Shown piece by piece: positions 38,812-47,663 of a stretch of 64,000 bases of DNA. This DNA comes from JBCAXA01 sp038749025 (lineage in GTDB: Bacteria; Pseudomonadota; Gammaproteobacteria; Steroidobacterales; Woeseiaceae). The DNA lies in NCBI GenBank assembly GCA_038749025.1, contig JBCDIL010000001.1, positions 1-64,000 of the forward strand, read 5' to 3'. Under the pieces are notes generated by a model, which saw nothing but the letters and a program-made list of their open reading frames with translations, had not been told where the DNA came from and searched no databases. The first letter of the stretch is position 1. Each line of letters starts with the position of its first letter. The translations under genes were made by a program, and so were the position numbers.

Positions 38812-39054
38812 ATGGCAAACGTATCGAATGTTCTGCAGTTTCCGACCGCTCGCGCGCGCCGACTCGCCACGTGTCCGCAATGCGGCAAGATCTCGGGCAC
38901 CCGCCGGATCGGACGATTGCTATGGGCATATTGCGAGGCACACGAAGCCCGCTGGGTCGTGCGTGACTTCGAACAGCTGCCGGTATCGGAGTCGCCGACT
39001 GACGTAACCGAGTCACTGGCACTGCTATCGCAATTCGCAGAAGTTGGTTGCTAA
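38812..39054 (+). CDS. Small zinc-ribbon-like protein
   Basis: An 80-aa protein: ATCPQCGKISGTRRIGRLLWAYCEAHEARWVVRDFEQ. CPxC with a later C and H could coordinate zinc in a short ribbon. ATG 38812 has only GACGG before it. It fills the space between two minus-strand genes and its stop overlaps the NSS transporter end by 4 bp. No known family; real expression is likely but unproven. Confidence 0.55.
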   Translation: MANVSNVLQFPTARARRLATCPQCGKISGTRRIGRLLWAYCEAHEARWVVRDFEQLPVSESPTDVTESLALLSQFAEVGC

Positions 39055-40394
39055 GCCAAGCTCTGCACGAACACTGCGAGAATCCCGAGCGGACAAATAA
39101 ACCGAACGTAGATCGGCCAAATTTTCCAAAACAGCGTGTCCGCGACCTCCGGATGACCCTCGCGGAGCTCGCCGAGAATTTGGTCGCGCCGCCATACCCA
39201 GCCTGCGAATAGACACAGTACCAACGCCAATAATGGCTGCGAATAGCGGGTAGCAAAGGTGACGGCTAACCCGAACAAAGTGCCGAAGTTTGCGACGATC
39301 GTCAGACTCATCGCCGTGATGAACCCACCGGCCGCCAACGTGGCACCGAGTCGCGGTAGCCGCCACTCCTCCACGACGTAGGCAACTGGAACCTCCAGCA
39401 AGCTAATGGACGACGTTAACGCAGCGATCGTCATTAGCAGAAAGAACAGCGTGCCGACGATGGCACCGGCACCACCCAAGGTATCGAACAGGGCCGGCAA
39501 TACCGTGAAGATCATCGTGTCTTCCGATATCAACGCACCGGCTTCATCGAAGATAGTGACGCCATTGGCGGCGGCAACATACATCGCCGGAATTATCAAA
39601 AGACCTGCTAGAAAAGCCACGGCAATATCGATCAGAGTCACAGCCATACCAAGGCGAACGAGATTCGCGCGCTTACTGCAGTACGAGCCGTAGATCAGCA
39701 TAGTGCCGACGCCGATCGACAGCGAAAAAAACGATTGACCCATGGCGCTCAGTAGCAGATCGGGTTGCAAGGCGGCACTCAAGTCCGGAACTAGGTATTG
39801 GCGTAGCCCTTCCATGGCTCCATCGAGCGTTAACACCCAGACGATCAGGACAGCCATGATCACGAACAGCGATGGCATCAGACGTGTCGACCATTTCTCG
39901 ATCCCACCGCGTACGCCGCCGCAAATAATGGCCGTGGTTAACGCCATGAAAACGACGGTGAACAACACATTACGGCCAAAGCCGAATGTCACCATCCACG
40001 TTGCAGTCTCGGCTTGACCGACGCCCTCCGCGAGCGGCGCCAAGAAAAAGGCAATCATCCAGCCGGCAACGATCGCGTAGAACGACAGCAACACGCAGGC
40101 CGTCAGAATCCCGGCGAAACCGGTCAGCGCACCGAGGGGGGCGAGTTTGCCCGTGACCCGCCGTAATGCCGGCACCGCATTCGATTTCGCGTAGCGGCCA
40201 ATTAAGAACTCCGCCATCAACGTTGGATAAGCCAACAGAAACGTCAGGATCAGATAGACCAGTAAGAAGGCGCCGCCACCGTTCGACGCCGCCTGCGTTG
40301 GAAACCCCCAAATGTTGCCGAGGCCGACTGCCGATCCCGCTGCCGCCAACACAAACCCGATTCGGGAACTAAACTCCCCGCGAACCGCCGCCAT
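39051..40394 (-). CDS. NSS-family sodium-dependent transporter
   Basis: A 447-aa inner-membrane symporter (SNF, LeuT-like) for amino acids or amines. N-terminal signature FSSRIGFVLAAAGSAVGLGNIWGFPTQAASNGGGAFLLVYLI is diagnostic, and about 11-12 helices follow (GVLTA..LLSFYAIVAGWMIAFFL; QSFFSLSIGVGTMLIYGSYC). The ATG begins 6 nt after a 14-bp hairpin that covers its likely ribosome site. Substrate unknown. Confidence 0.93.
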   Translation of the reverse strand: MAAVRGEFSSRIGFVLAAAGSAVGLGNIWGFPTQAASNGGGAFLLVYLILTFLLAYPTLMAEFLIGRYAKSNAVPALRRVTGKLAPLGALTGFAGILTACVLLSFYAIVAGWMIAFFLAPLAEGVGQAETATWMVTFGFGRNVLFTVVFMALTTAIICGGVRGGIEKWSTRLMPSLFVIMAVLIVWVLTLDGAMEGLRQYLVPDLSAALQPDLLLSAMGQSFFSLSIGVGTMLIYGSYCSKRANLVRLGMAVTLIDIAVAFLAGLLIIPAMYVAAANGVTIFDEAGALISEDTMIFTVLPALFDTLGGAGAIVGTLFFLLMTIAALTSSISLLEVPVAYVVEEWRLPRLGATLAAGGFITAMSLTIVANFGTLFGLAVTFATRYSQPLLALVLCLFAGWVWRRDQILGELREGHPEVADTLFWKIWPIYVRFICPLGILAVFVQSLA

Positions 40395-40400
40395 CGACTA

Positions 40401-40432
40401 CCCCTACCGTTACGATGCCGTAACGGTAGGGG
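40401..40432 (-). promoter_or_regulatory. 14-bp hairpin covering the ribosome site of the NSS transporter
   Basis: CCCCTACCGTTACG (40401-40414), a 4-nt loop, and CGTAACGGTAGGGG (40419-40432): a perfect 14-bp inverted repeat. On the minus transcript the 3' arm contains GGTAGGGG, ending 6 nt before the transporter ATG. No T run follows, so it is a poor intrinsic terminator. It could be an inhibitory, thermosensor-like or protein-binding structure. Confidence 0.55.
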
Positions 40433-40464
40433 AGCGATCACGATGAGTAAAGGGACGAACGGGC

Positions 40465-41013
40465 TTAGTCGCTGGTTTCGTCCGACCAGTTCTGCGGGAC
40501 ACGCTGGATCTTGTTGGTGTCGTAACCTTGCTCGCGCAGAAACTTGATATGGCGGAAGTAGTCATCCGGCGAAATCTCCGGCGTACGAGCCATAATCCAG
40601 ACATAGTCGCGCTTGGTCCGACCAATGATCGTCTGTTGGTACTGATCGTCGACGTACAACACCCGATACTCCGCCTTAAACGGCCAAATGAACTGCATAC
40701 CCCAGACGGCGTTTGACTCAACATCGCGAATATACCCGGTCGGGTTATAGACCTTTCGCTTGCCGTCGAAGCCGCCTTTGTTGAAGGAAAACGTTGTGGC
40801 GATCGTACCGTCGTCAGCGAGTGCGTAACTCTCAATGGCGTTGTAAGCGTTTTTCTCAACGAACGTCGGGATGTTGGCGATTACGTACCAATCACCCATA
40901 AACCGTGGCAAATCGACGTTAGCGGCGGTCTCAATCGGTGGCGGTGCAGAAGCGCAGCCGCTAACCAGTGCCGAGAATGTAAGCAACGACGTCGCATAAA
41001 GTTTAGATGTCAT
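40465..41013 (-). CDS. blc: Outer-membrane lipocalin (Blc-like)
   Basis: A 182-aa lipoprotein lipocalin. Lipobox LVSGC, then the lipocalin signature DLPRFMGDWYVIANIPTFVEKNAYNAIESY, the middle strand IGRTKRDYVWIMARTPE and FLREQGYDTNKIQRVPQ. It binds lipids or fatty acids under membrane stress. It overlaps DUF6134 by 11 bp and is third in the DUF2878-DUF6134-lipocalin operon. Confidence 0.92.
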   Translation of the reverse strand: MTSKLYATSLLTFSALVSGCASAPPPIETAANVDLPRFMGDWYVIANIPTFVEKNAYNAIESYALADDGTIATTFSFNKGGFDGKRKVYNPTGYIRDVESNAVWGMQFIWPFKAEYRVLYVDDQYQQTIIGRTKRDYVWIMARTPEISPDDYFRHIKFLREQGYDTNKIQRVPQNWSDETSD

Positions 41014-41722
41014 TGCGAATAACTCCTTGCGGCAAGCTGATCCTCGTATCCGCCAGCGTTATGTCATCGCGCAAGCGATAGCGGATAGTCCGATCGCCTT
41101 TCGCCGGCGCTTCGAGCGCCAACCAACGGTCTGTCTCAGCGCCATACCACAGCTTGATCACGCCTTTGCCAGTGTCGATGTCGTACCGTACGGCAGGGTA
41201 GTCGCCACCCGCAGCGCGGATCGTCTCTTCCCCTACCCGCCGAATTTCAACCCGCTGGTAATCACCGGTCTGCGAGTTGAGCAACGCCGACTGTTCGATG
41301 ATCGCCGGGTTCCAGTAGGCGAAACTCATCATGCAATCCGTCGTGATGGTTTCTTCGCCCGTCTTGCCATCGACCAGAAACCCGTCCTCGGAGGCGCTTC
41401 CCGCTACCGATAACTTGTCGCCGTTACTATCGGTGTCCGCGTTCAGCGAAACCAGACAGCCATCGCGCCATCGCTCGGTGCTCTGGTGACGGTATCGAAA
41501 GGCATTGATGAATAGGATCTTCACATCGAACTTGGCGTCTGAGCGCAGCTCAATCGAATCTCCACCCTGGATAAGCTCGAAGCGATGAATGCCGATCTTT
41601 CTTTTGTCGAGCATCACATCGAACGCCCAGCGCTCGACCGTGGATGGCACACCAAAATCCTCGGCAACAGCCGCTGTGGCTAGCAGCAATGACAGGCCCA
41701 TCGTCGCGAGTGAGCGGATCAT
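41003..41722 (-). CDS. DUF6134-type exported protein
   Basis: A 239-aa periplasmic protein with signal LATMGLSLLLATAAVA. The domain reads VERWAFDVMLDKRKIGIHRFELIQGG, then AYWNPAIIEQSALLNSQTGDYQRVEIRRVG and LWYGAETDRWLALEA, similar to a beta-barrel-like DUF6134 group. In related bacteria this gene sits with DUF2878, lipocalin and cyclopropane fatty-acid genes under a light or singlet-oxygen response; here only its two immediate partners are present. Function unproven. Confidence 0.75.
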   Translation of the reverse strand: MIRSLATMGLSLLLATAAVAEDFGVPSTVERWAFDVMLDKRKIGIHRFELIQGGDSIELRSDAKFDVKILFINAFRYRHQSTERWRDGCLVSLNADTDSNGDKLSVAGSASEDGFLVDGKTGEETITTDCMMSFAYWNPAIIEQSALLNSQTGDYQRVEIRRVGEETIRAAGGDYPAVRYDIDTGKGVIKLWYGAETDRWLALEAPAKGDRTIRYRLRDDITLADTRISLPQGVIRNDI

Positions 41723-42270
41723 GCTTGACCTCCAGTGACGGCTGGTGTCAGTGGCGTCGCAGAGTGTCCGTTAAAGTAATCGGCGATTCGCAGCATGGCG
41801 GGCACTAGCACAGCCCAGCCAATGCTAATAACGACGATCGCGAGTACCGGCTGTGGAAATACAACGGCACCCACCTTCTCGCCCGCAAGGAACGACAGCG
41901 GGCCTCCGATTCCACCGAACGCAAGGGCAAGCCAGGGGCTCCTTTTCATCCAACGCATACTGACGTTCAACGTCGTCGCGAAGAGAATCCACATGGCGAC
42001 GATCCAATACGGGGCGATTGGCGCGTTTGGCGTTTCGGCATAAACGAGGACACCCTGCGCCGTCAGCACAGACTCCCAGACAAGGCCAACGACGGCGGCA
42101 GCGATCAGCAACCACAACTCACGGCCTGGTTGCTGCGCTTTGATAAGGTTAATGGCGGCGATGCCAACAATCGTCACCGCACCGATCCAAGCCGACCCGT
42201 AGGCGGCGCTGAACACGGCAGCAACCCAGCCAAGCTTGAACAGCAATAAATTGAGAATCGTGAAGTTCAT
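41719..42270 (-). CDS. DUF2878 membrane protein
   Basis: A 183-aa inner-membrane protein with about five helices (ILNLLLFKLGWVAAVFSAAYGSAWIGAVTIVGIAAINLI; LWLLIAAAVVGLVWESVL; YWIVAMWILFATTLNVSMRWM; WLALAFGGIGGPLSFLAGEKVGAV; LAIVVISIGWAVLVPAMLRIADYF), matching DUF2878. First gene of the three-gene operon, overlapping the next by 4 bp. Function unknown. Confidence 0.88.
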   Translation of the reverse strand: MNFTILNLLLFKLGWVAAVFSAAYGSAWIGAVTIVGIAAINLIKAQQPGRELWLLIAAAVVGLVWESVLTAQGVLVYAETPNAPIAPYWIVAMWILFATTLNVSMRWMKRSPWLALAFGGIGGPLSFLAGEKVGAVVFPQPVLAIVVISIGWAVLVPAMLRIADYFNGHSATPLTPAVTGGQA

Positions 42271-42336
42271 CGGTTTACACGCTACTGGTGGAACATGTTG
42301 ACCACTATGGCGGTAGATGTGTGAAACCTTAGTTCT

Positions 42337-43641
42337 TCAGTCGTGAACACCCTGTGAAACGGGCTCAATTCGGCCGTCTACGAAGTCGATAGTGACCTCT
42401 GTGCCGCGGCCAAGCTCGCTTATGACAGACAGCGGCCAACCAAAACGGTCGGCGAGCCGTTTAACAATAGTCAGCCCAACGCCATGGCCACCGCGGCGTC
42501 GCTGCCCGGGATTGGCACGGAAAAACGGCTGAAACATGTTTTCGACGGCATCGGGCTCCATGCCAGGACCGGTATCGGCCACCGTCACCTTGGAGCCATC
42601 GATCTTGATCGTTACATCGCCGGCGTCGGTATAAAGCAGTCCGTTGCGAGCCAAATTACCGATAATGCTGGCGATAACCTTCTCGGGCGCGGCGACGAAC
42701 AGACGATTGCTCGCCTCGTGATGTATTTGTACCGGTTTGGCGCCGGTCAATAAGCGGGTTCGTTCGGTCTCACCGACGACGACGTCATTTACGACAACCC
42801 AATCGTCGCGCATCTGTTGCACCGACTCACGCGCGAGTAACAAGAAGGCCTCCGTTAGCTCTTCCATGTCTTTCGCCGACTGGCGAATTCGCTGGATATG
42901 GGTCATCGCCGTATCGCTTAGACTCGCGTCGGCACCAATGACGTCGGCGGCCATTCGAATGACTGTTAGTGGCGAGCGGAGCTCGTGACTCGCATCGCGA
43001 GTAAAATTGCGCTCGCGTTCAGCGAATGACTCGAGACGTTTGGCAAGATTTTGTAAAGCGCCGTACAACAGGTCGATTTCGTCATCGCTGCCCGGTGCCG
43101 CACCAAACAGGCTAGCGTCTGGTTGGCTGGGATCAAGTTTCTGAACTTGGTCTGCTAGTGCAATGACCGGTGAAACGGCACGCCGAGATACGCGATAGGC
43201 CGAGAACAACGACAAGTAAATGACGATCAATACGATCACCAGCGGCAGCAAACCAAAGGCAAAAACGAGCTCATTGACTTGGCGAGCCTTAAACACAAGA
43301 TAAAGCCGGGTACCGTCGTGTTCTGTCACGAGTGCCACCTCGCTATCGACACCTGACTGGCGATGAAAACCCGTTGGTAAATTCGCCAGCGATGCGGGTG
43401 GTGGCCGCTCGGACTGGTCGCGGTAAGCGATCATATTGCGGGTTTCGGGAAGCGGCATCGTCGAGTCTTCCGCGTAGCGCTGCCAGTAGTAATCCGCTTC
43501 CGTGCGCAGCGCTTGTTTCGTGAGCACATCTTGTGAGACGACCGCCACAGCGATTACGCCGAACAAAGCGGCGACACTGATGTAGATCGCCTGCAGCAGA
43601 AACTCGCGACTGAGACGTTTGCCAAGACCATGTTGCGCCAT
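42337..43641 (-). CDS. Sensor histidine kinase
   Basis: A 434-aa membrane kinase. Helix 1 near 14-40 (LLQAIYISVAALFGVIAVAVV), a short periplasmic part of about 100 residues, helix 2 near 125-150 (VFAFGLLPLVIVLIVIYLSLF), HAMP, HisKA with H in RDASHELRSPLTVIRM, then N-box GNLARNGLLYT, VADTGPGM and GGHGVGLTIVKRLADRFGW. Sits 12 bp after its response regulator gene. Confidence 0.92.
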   Translation of the reverse strand: MAQHGLGKRLSREFLLQAIYISVAALFGVIAVAVVSQDVLTKQALRTEADYYWQRYAEDSTMPLPETRNMIAYRDQSERPPPASLANLPTGFHRQSGVDSEVALVTEHDGTRLYLVFKARQVNELVFAFGLLPLVIVLIVIYLSLFSAYRVSRRAVSPVIALADQVQKLDPSQPDASLFGAAPGSDDEIDLLYGALQNLAKRLESFAERERNFTRDASHELRSPLTVIRMAADVIGADASLSDTAMTHIQRIRQSAKDMEELTEAFLLLARESVQQMRDDWVVVNDVVVGETERTRLLTGAKPVQIHHEASNRLFVAAPEKVIASIIGNLARNGLLYTDAGDVTIKIDGSKVTVADTGPGMEPDAVENMFQPFFRANPGQRRRGGHGVGLTIVKRLADRFGWPLSVISELGRGTEVTIDFVDGRIEPVSQGVHD

Positions 43642-43653
43642 CGGCTCGGTCGC

Positions 43654-44364
43654 CTAGTTGTCGGCCATGCGATAACCCGAGCCTGCGACAGTATGCAGCA
43701 GCGCTTTGTCGAACGGCTTGTCGATGGTCTTACGGAGGTTGTACATGTGTGAACGCAATGCGTCGCTGTCGGGAACGATGTCGCCCCAAACGGCTCGCTC
43801 GAGGTCTTGACGGCTGACAACGCGAGGCGCCGCTTTCAGCAACGTCGTTAGCAGCTTCAATCCTATCGGTGTGAGAGACAGTGACTGCCCGCGGCGACTG
43901 ACTTCCATCGTCCCGGTATCGACAGTCAGATCGCCGAGCTCCAACGTTTCGCGAACCAAACGACCGCGAATACGCCGTAAGGTCGCGCGAATACGCGCCT
44001 CGAGTTCGGTGATCTCGAAGGGCTTAACCAGGTAGTCATCCGCGCCTGCTTCAAGTCCGGCGATCTTGTCGTCGAGCGTATCGCGCGCTGTCAGCATCAG
44101 TACGGGCGTGTCGCGGCTAGCCTCATTGCGTAGCTTGCGACAAACCTCGACCCCATCGATCCCGGGCAGCATTAAATCGAGAATAATCGCGTCGAAACTG
44201 CCAGTCACCGCCAGATGCAATCCGGTCACCCCATCGGCGGCGTAATCCATCGTGTAACCGCGGGCTTCAAAGAAGTCGCAGATCATCGCTGCGATGTCGT
44301 GGTTATCCTCAATCAGGAGCAGCGAGGTAGCTTCGGGCATTAGTGGGTCCTTATTAATTGGCAT
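43654..44364 (-). CDS. OmpR-family response regulator
   Basis: A 236-aa regulator with receiver (LLIEDNHD, phosphoacceptor in AIILDLMLPGIDGVE, TARD, YLVKPF) and winged-helix output (LTVDTGTMEVSRRGQSLSLTPIGLKLLTTLLKAAPRVVSRQDLERAVWGD to RSHMYNLRKTIDKPFDKALLHTVAGSGYRM). ATG 44364 follows AGGAGG at 9 nt; ATG 44340 after AAGGAC is also possible. Operon with the kinase. Confidence 0.93.
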   Translation of the reverse strand: MPINKDPLMPEATSLLLIEDNHDIAAMICDFFEARGYTMDYAADGVTGLHLAVTGSFDAIILDLMLPGIDGVEVCRKLRNEASRDTPVLMLTARDTLDDKIAGLEAGADDYLVKPFEITELEARIRATLRRIRGRLVRETLELGDLTVDTGTMEVSRRGQSLSLTPIGLKLLTTLLKAAPRVVSRQDLERAVWGDIVPDSDALRSHMYNLRKTIDKPFDKALLHTVAGSGYRMADN

Positions 44365-44774
44365 GCACGCTACCTCCTGACAAATGACGAATGGGTGAAG
44401 TCCAGGTCGCTGCACCACAACGGAACCTTGACTCGACGTTGGTGCACCACAGCAGACAACTGAAACGACAAGCAGCGGCCACGGGTGATCGGAGCAATTT
44501 CAACGACTCTCGCGATACAAACGCTAAACGATTGAAACCTTTCGAGAAACAAAATTTTGCAGGTCTTGCTTCGAATTTTGGCACGGGCCTTGCTTTGTTA
44601 CTAGCAACAAGACGCATCGTAAACGGTGCGCAGACATTGCCGGCACGGGTGTATTTCCAGGTATTCCCCCCCTATAAACCCGTGTTGCACATCCGTGTCG
44701 GCAAACCAATGTGTCGATGGCCCGCGCGGCAGCGCGGCGCTGGTGAGGCGAGGGGTGCCGCCCCGTTGATGGGG
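44365..44774. other. Non-coding gap upstream of the regulator gene
   Basis: About 410 bp with no credible gene; the plus-strand ORF crossing it lacks family pattern. It should hold the minus-strand promoter of the regulator-kinase operon. A perfect 9-bp GC-rich hairpin (TGCCGCCCC with GGGGCGGCA, about 44756-44788) spans the 3' end of the AGE gene to the right. Confidence 0.6.
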
Positions 44775-45944
44775 TCAGCGGGGCGGCAATGTAAACTCGC
44801 CCAATCGGTTAATTTCAACGAAAGCTGCCATCAGGTGGTACATCGAACTGGCGGGCGACCGAGCGTCGATAACCACGTTCTTCGCATCGAGGCGATCGAC
44901 GTAGGTTCCTGCGACCGATAATTGAAACTGACCTAGCAAGGCTGTAATAGCATGCGTTGCATGTTGCAGCGCTGCCGTATCGCCGCGCGAATAACGGACA
45001 CAGCTCGCCTTGATGTACTCCGTCATCGGCCACAAACGCCGGGTTTGCTCACGCGGCGACGCGTCGACGTTGAGCGTATCGATCATGACGCCTTTGTTGA
45101 GACCGGCACCGATGGCGGTCTCGTAGAGCCGTACCTGCATCGCCTCGGTGTCAACACCAGTAAGACGTTGATACCAATCGAGCAACCATACCCACTCGAG
45201 TAAATGGCCTGGCTCAGCCGCATTGTCCGCTGGATCGTCTGGACGCGACCAGTCAGTTCGAAAGTACTCGAGCACGACACCGTGATCGGCATCGAAAAAC
45301 ACACGCTCGAAGAGTGCATACATGGCGCTCGCCCGATCGAGCCATTGCTCTTCCTCGGTCGCTTCGAACCAGGCCATAAACGCTTCGAACAAATGCATGT
45401 GCGGGTTCTGGCGACGCCATGGCGCGTCGTAGTCACCCTCTAGCCAACCTCCGCTTGAGTGAGCCAAAGTCGCATCGAGCATGGCGACAATAGCGTTGGC
45501 TCGCTCTTTCGCGATCAGCTCACGCTGAGTGCGGTAGTACCATGCCGTCGCCAGCAGATAAAAAGCATGGTCATACAAATCGAGGCGCGAATCGTTTATG
45601 CCGTCCGGCCATACCAAGGTGTGGCCGTACCCCGCTCGCTGCTGGCAGCGGCAATGCGACTCCAAAAATTGCCATAAGTCTGCACTCACCGATGGTGCGT
45701 CGGCATAGCAGCCATACTCGTCGGCCACGGCGTATACAAATAACTGCCGGGCCTGCACACGAACACGCGTCGGTACAGTGAAATCGACCGAGCCATCCGC
45801 CTCGACTCGCTCGATGCTTCCGCCATGGCGCTCGTCACGACCATCGGTTGCCCAGAACGGTAGCGCCGCTGCCGTTATCCAATGCCGATAGCGCGCCGCG
45901 GCCGCTGCATAGTCGGTGAACATGTCTGCTTCGTGGTCTGTCAT
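44775..45944 (-). CDS. AGE-family sugar epimerase/isomerase
   Basis: A 389-aa cytoplasmic (alpha/alpha)6-barrel of the N-acylglucosamine 2-epimerase family, close to mannose isomerases/epimerases. Landmarks: TRVRVQARQLFVYAVADEYG, HTLVWPDG, YDHAFYLLATAWYYRTQ, NPHMHLFEAFMAWFE, EPGHLLEWVWLLDWY, RRLWPMTEYIKA and the C-terminal MYHLMAAFVEI. The putative catalytic histidines (in NPHMHL and EPGHLLEW) are present. Substrate probably a free aldose such as mannose. Confidence 0.9.
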   Translation of the reverse strand: MTDHEADMFTDYAAAAARYRHWITAAALPFWATDGRDERHGGSIERVEADGSVDFTVPTRVRVQARQLFVYAVADEYGCYADAPSVSADLWQFLESHCRCQQRAGYGHTLVWPDGINDSRLDLYDHAFYLLATAWYYRTQRELIAKERANAIVAMLDATLAHSSGGWLEGDYDAPWRRQNPHMHLFEAFMAWFEATEEEQWLDRASAMYALFERVFFDADHGVVLEYFRTDWSRPDDPADNAAEPGHLLEWVWLLDWYQRLTGVDTEAMQVRLYETAIGAGLNKGVMIDTLNVDASPREQTRRLWPMTEYIKASCVRYSRGDTAALQHATHAITALLGQFQLSVAGTYVDRLDAKNVVIDARSPASSMYHLMAAFVEINRLGEFTLPPR

Positions 45945-45958
45945 CGATACCTTTGACG

Positions 45959-46294
45959 TTAGGCGTCTATGCCCGGCTCGGGAACGTTACCGCGCACCAA
46001 GAACGAGGCCAGCCCCTCGGGCACATCGACTTCGGTCTCAACGACTTCGGCGACCTGGGCGTGAATCGGGCCTTTGCGGCACCACACTAACCAGCGCACA
46101 ACAGCGCTCTCTCGACCACACACCAATGCCTCGACGACACCGTTGTCGCAGTTACGTATCCACCCGGTTAAGGCCTCGCGGCTCGCCTCACGAGCCCCTG
46201 AGGCGCGGTACCACACGCCTTGGACTTTGCCGGAAATCACGACATGGACGCAGCGCCTCGGCTCTGGTGGTGGTGGCTGTGCGCGATTAGCCAT
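45959..46294 (-). CDS. acyP: Acylphosphatase
   Basis: A 111-aa cytoplasmic enzyme hydrolysing acyl-phosphates. Signature GKVQGVWYRASGAREASREALTGWIRNCDNGVVEAL carries the catalytic arginine (about R30) and asparagine (N48). The usual VGFR is VWYR here. The true start is ATG 46294; the longer frame is a shadow. It overlaps the racemase stop by 8 bp. Confidence 0.9.
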   Translation of the reverse strand: MANRAQPPPPEPRRCVHVVISGKVQGVWYRASGAREASREALTGWIRNCDNGVVEALVCGRESAVVRWLVWCRKGPIHAQVAEVVETEVDVPEGLASFLVRGNVPEPGIDA

Positions 46295-46985
46295 GCAGTG
46301 CAAACTCAACGGCCGCTGCAGAATGTGCATGCATCGTATCGACCAGCGGTATCGACGTGTCGTCTGGCGGCACCAACATGCCGATCTCTGTACATCCCAG
46401 AATGACGGCCTGCGCACCACGCTCAACAAGCTCGCTGATCACGCGCTGGTAGTACTCGCGTGACGGGTCGATAACGGTCCCTAGACACAACTCCTCAAAG
46501 ATAATCCGATCGACCTCCGCTTGTTGCGACTCATCGGGGACAAGCACATCGAATCCATGCTTGTCACGCAGTCGCGATACGTAGAAATCGGCTTGCATGG
46601 TAAATCGAGTGCCGAGAAGCCCAACACAGTCAATACCACCGACACGCTTGAGACTGACGGCCGTTGCGTCGGCGATATGCAATAGCGGGATGGCGACCGC
46701 AGCCTCAATGGGTGCAGCGAGTCGATGCATCGTGTTGGTGCACAGAACCAGTGCCTCGGCGCCGGCGTGTTCGAGCCGCTTTGCCTCGAACACCAGCCGC
46801 TCACCGATCGCGTCCCAAGCGTCATTGCGCAGCAACGCCTCTAGCTCGGCGAAGTCGACGCTAGACAGCAGCAAGGCGGCCGAGTGCAGTCCGCCAAGCT
46901 GCTGACTGACTGCCTTATTAATGGCTCGGTAATAGAGCTCTGTGCTCTCCCAGCTCATGCCGCCGATCAGCCCAAGGACCCGCAT
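46287..46985 (-). CDS. Aspartate/glutamate racemase-family protein
   Basis: A 232-aa PLP-independent racemase of the RacX/YgeA group. MRVLGLIGGMSWESTELYYRAINKAV is the family start; the two catalytic cysteines lie in LVLCTNTMH and VILGCTEIG. It racemises an amino acid, perhaps for cell-wall or biofilm signalling. Coupled to acylphosphatase downstream. Confidence 0.92.
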   Translation of the reverse strand: MRVLGLIGGMSWESTELYYRAINKAVSQQLGGLHSAALLLSSVDFAELEALLRNDAWDAIGERLVFEAKRLEHAGAEALVLCTNTMHRLAAPIEAAVAIPLLHIADATAVSLKRVGGIDCVGLLGTRFTMQADFYVSRLRDKHGFDVLVPDESQQAEVDRIIFEELCLGTVIDPSREYYQRVISELVERGAQAVILGCTEIGMLVPPDDTSIPLVDTMHAHSAAAVEFALHG

Positions 46986-47093
46986 AGCACCTTCTCGATA
47001 ACGCGTGTTAGTACTGTAGCGTGGACAGGGTGTGACGCACCATCATTGGTGTCAAAAAGTGTGTCCGAGTCGACTTAACGCCGAGTGCGGGTT

Positions 47094-47137
47094 GGCGGTG
47101 GCGGACCCGCGTCATCGTTGGACTGTCCGCCACCGCC
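47094..47137. repeat. 13-bp perfect inverted repeat
   Basis: GGCGGTGGCGGAC (47094-47106) and GTCCGCCACCGCC (47125-47137) with an 18-nt loop, just after the minus-strand gene ending at 47152. It has no T tract on either side, so it may be a Rho-type or mRNA-end stabilising stem. Confidence 0.6.
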
Positions 47138-47151
47138 GATCCTCGGGGGGC

Positions 47152-47562
47152 TTAACGCTGAGCGGCGATTAACGCCGATTGCATGGAGCTCACTACCTGA
47201 CGATTAGCGCTAACGATGTCACGGATATCGGTAGCGCTCAGATTTGAGAAATGCACAAAACTGTTGGTCTTTAGCTGATCAGCCGCGGCAACGGCTGCCT
47301 CGCATGCCGGCAATGCAAGATCGAGCGCGCCGGTCTTTACACGGGCGACACACAATGACGTCGCGTTCACAACTCGTAAGAATGCGACGTTAGAGCGCTG
47401 GCGTTTCTCCGCGATCGCGATCGCTGTCGTGTAGCGTTCCGACAAGACCGCTCGCGAACTGGCAAACCCCTCGAAGACCTGCATCTCGGTCGTGGCATTA
47501 GCGCTGACGGCAGCGCCCATTGCCAAACAGAAGACCAGGGACTTTCGCAATAAATGTGGCAT
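47152..47562 (-). CDS. Exported hypothetical protein
   Basis: A 136-aa protein with signal SLVFCLAMGAAVSANA. Mature part is helical: SERYTTAIAIAEKRQRSNVAFLRVVNATSLCVARVKTGALDLALPACEAAVAAADQ, with two cysteines and NFSNLSATDIRDIV-like turns. No known family. A 13-bp inverted repeat lies just beyond its stop. Confidence 0.7.
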   Translation of the reverse strand: MPHLLRKSLVFCLAMGAAVSANATTEMQVFEGFASSRAVLSERYTTAIAIAEKRQRSNVAFLRVVNATSLCVARVKTGALDLALPACEAAVAAADQLKTNSFVHFSNLSATDIRDIVSANRQVVSSMQSALIAAQR

Positions 47563-47663
47563 CGGTGAGTTACCTCAATGGTTGGTAAGAAATCACCTTC
47601 CACGCTAGAGGTCCGCACAACTGCCGACAAACGAAAAATTTTGCGCCGACACATGAATACGAT

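Noticed and set aside
44391..44921. 176-aa plus ORF
   Set aside because: No family pattern, poor start, and it overlaps the 3' end of the AGE gene; likely a shadow.
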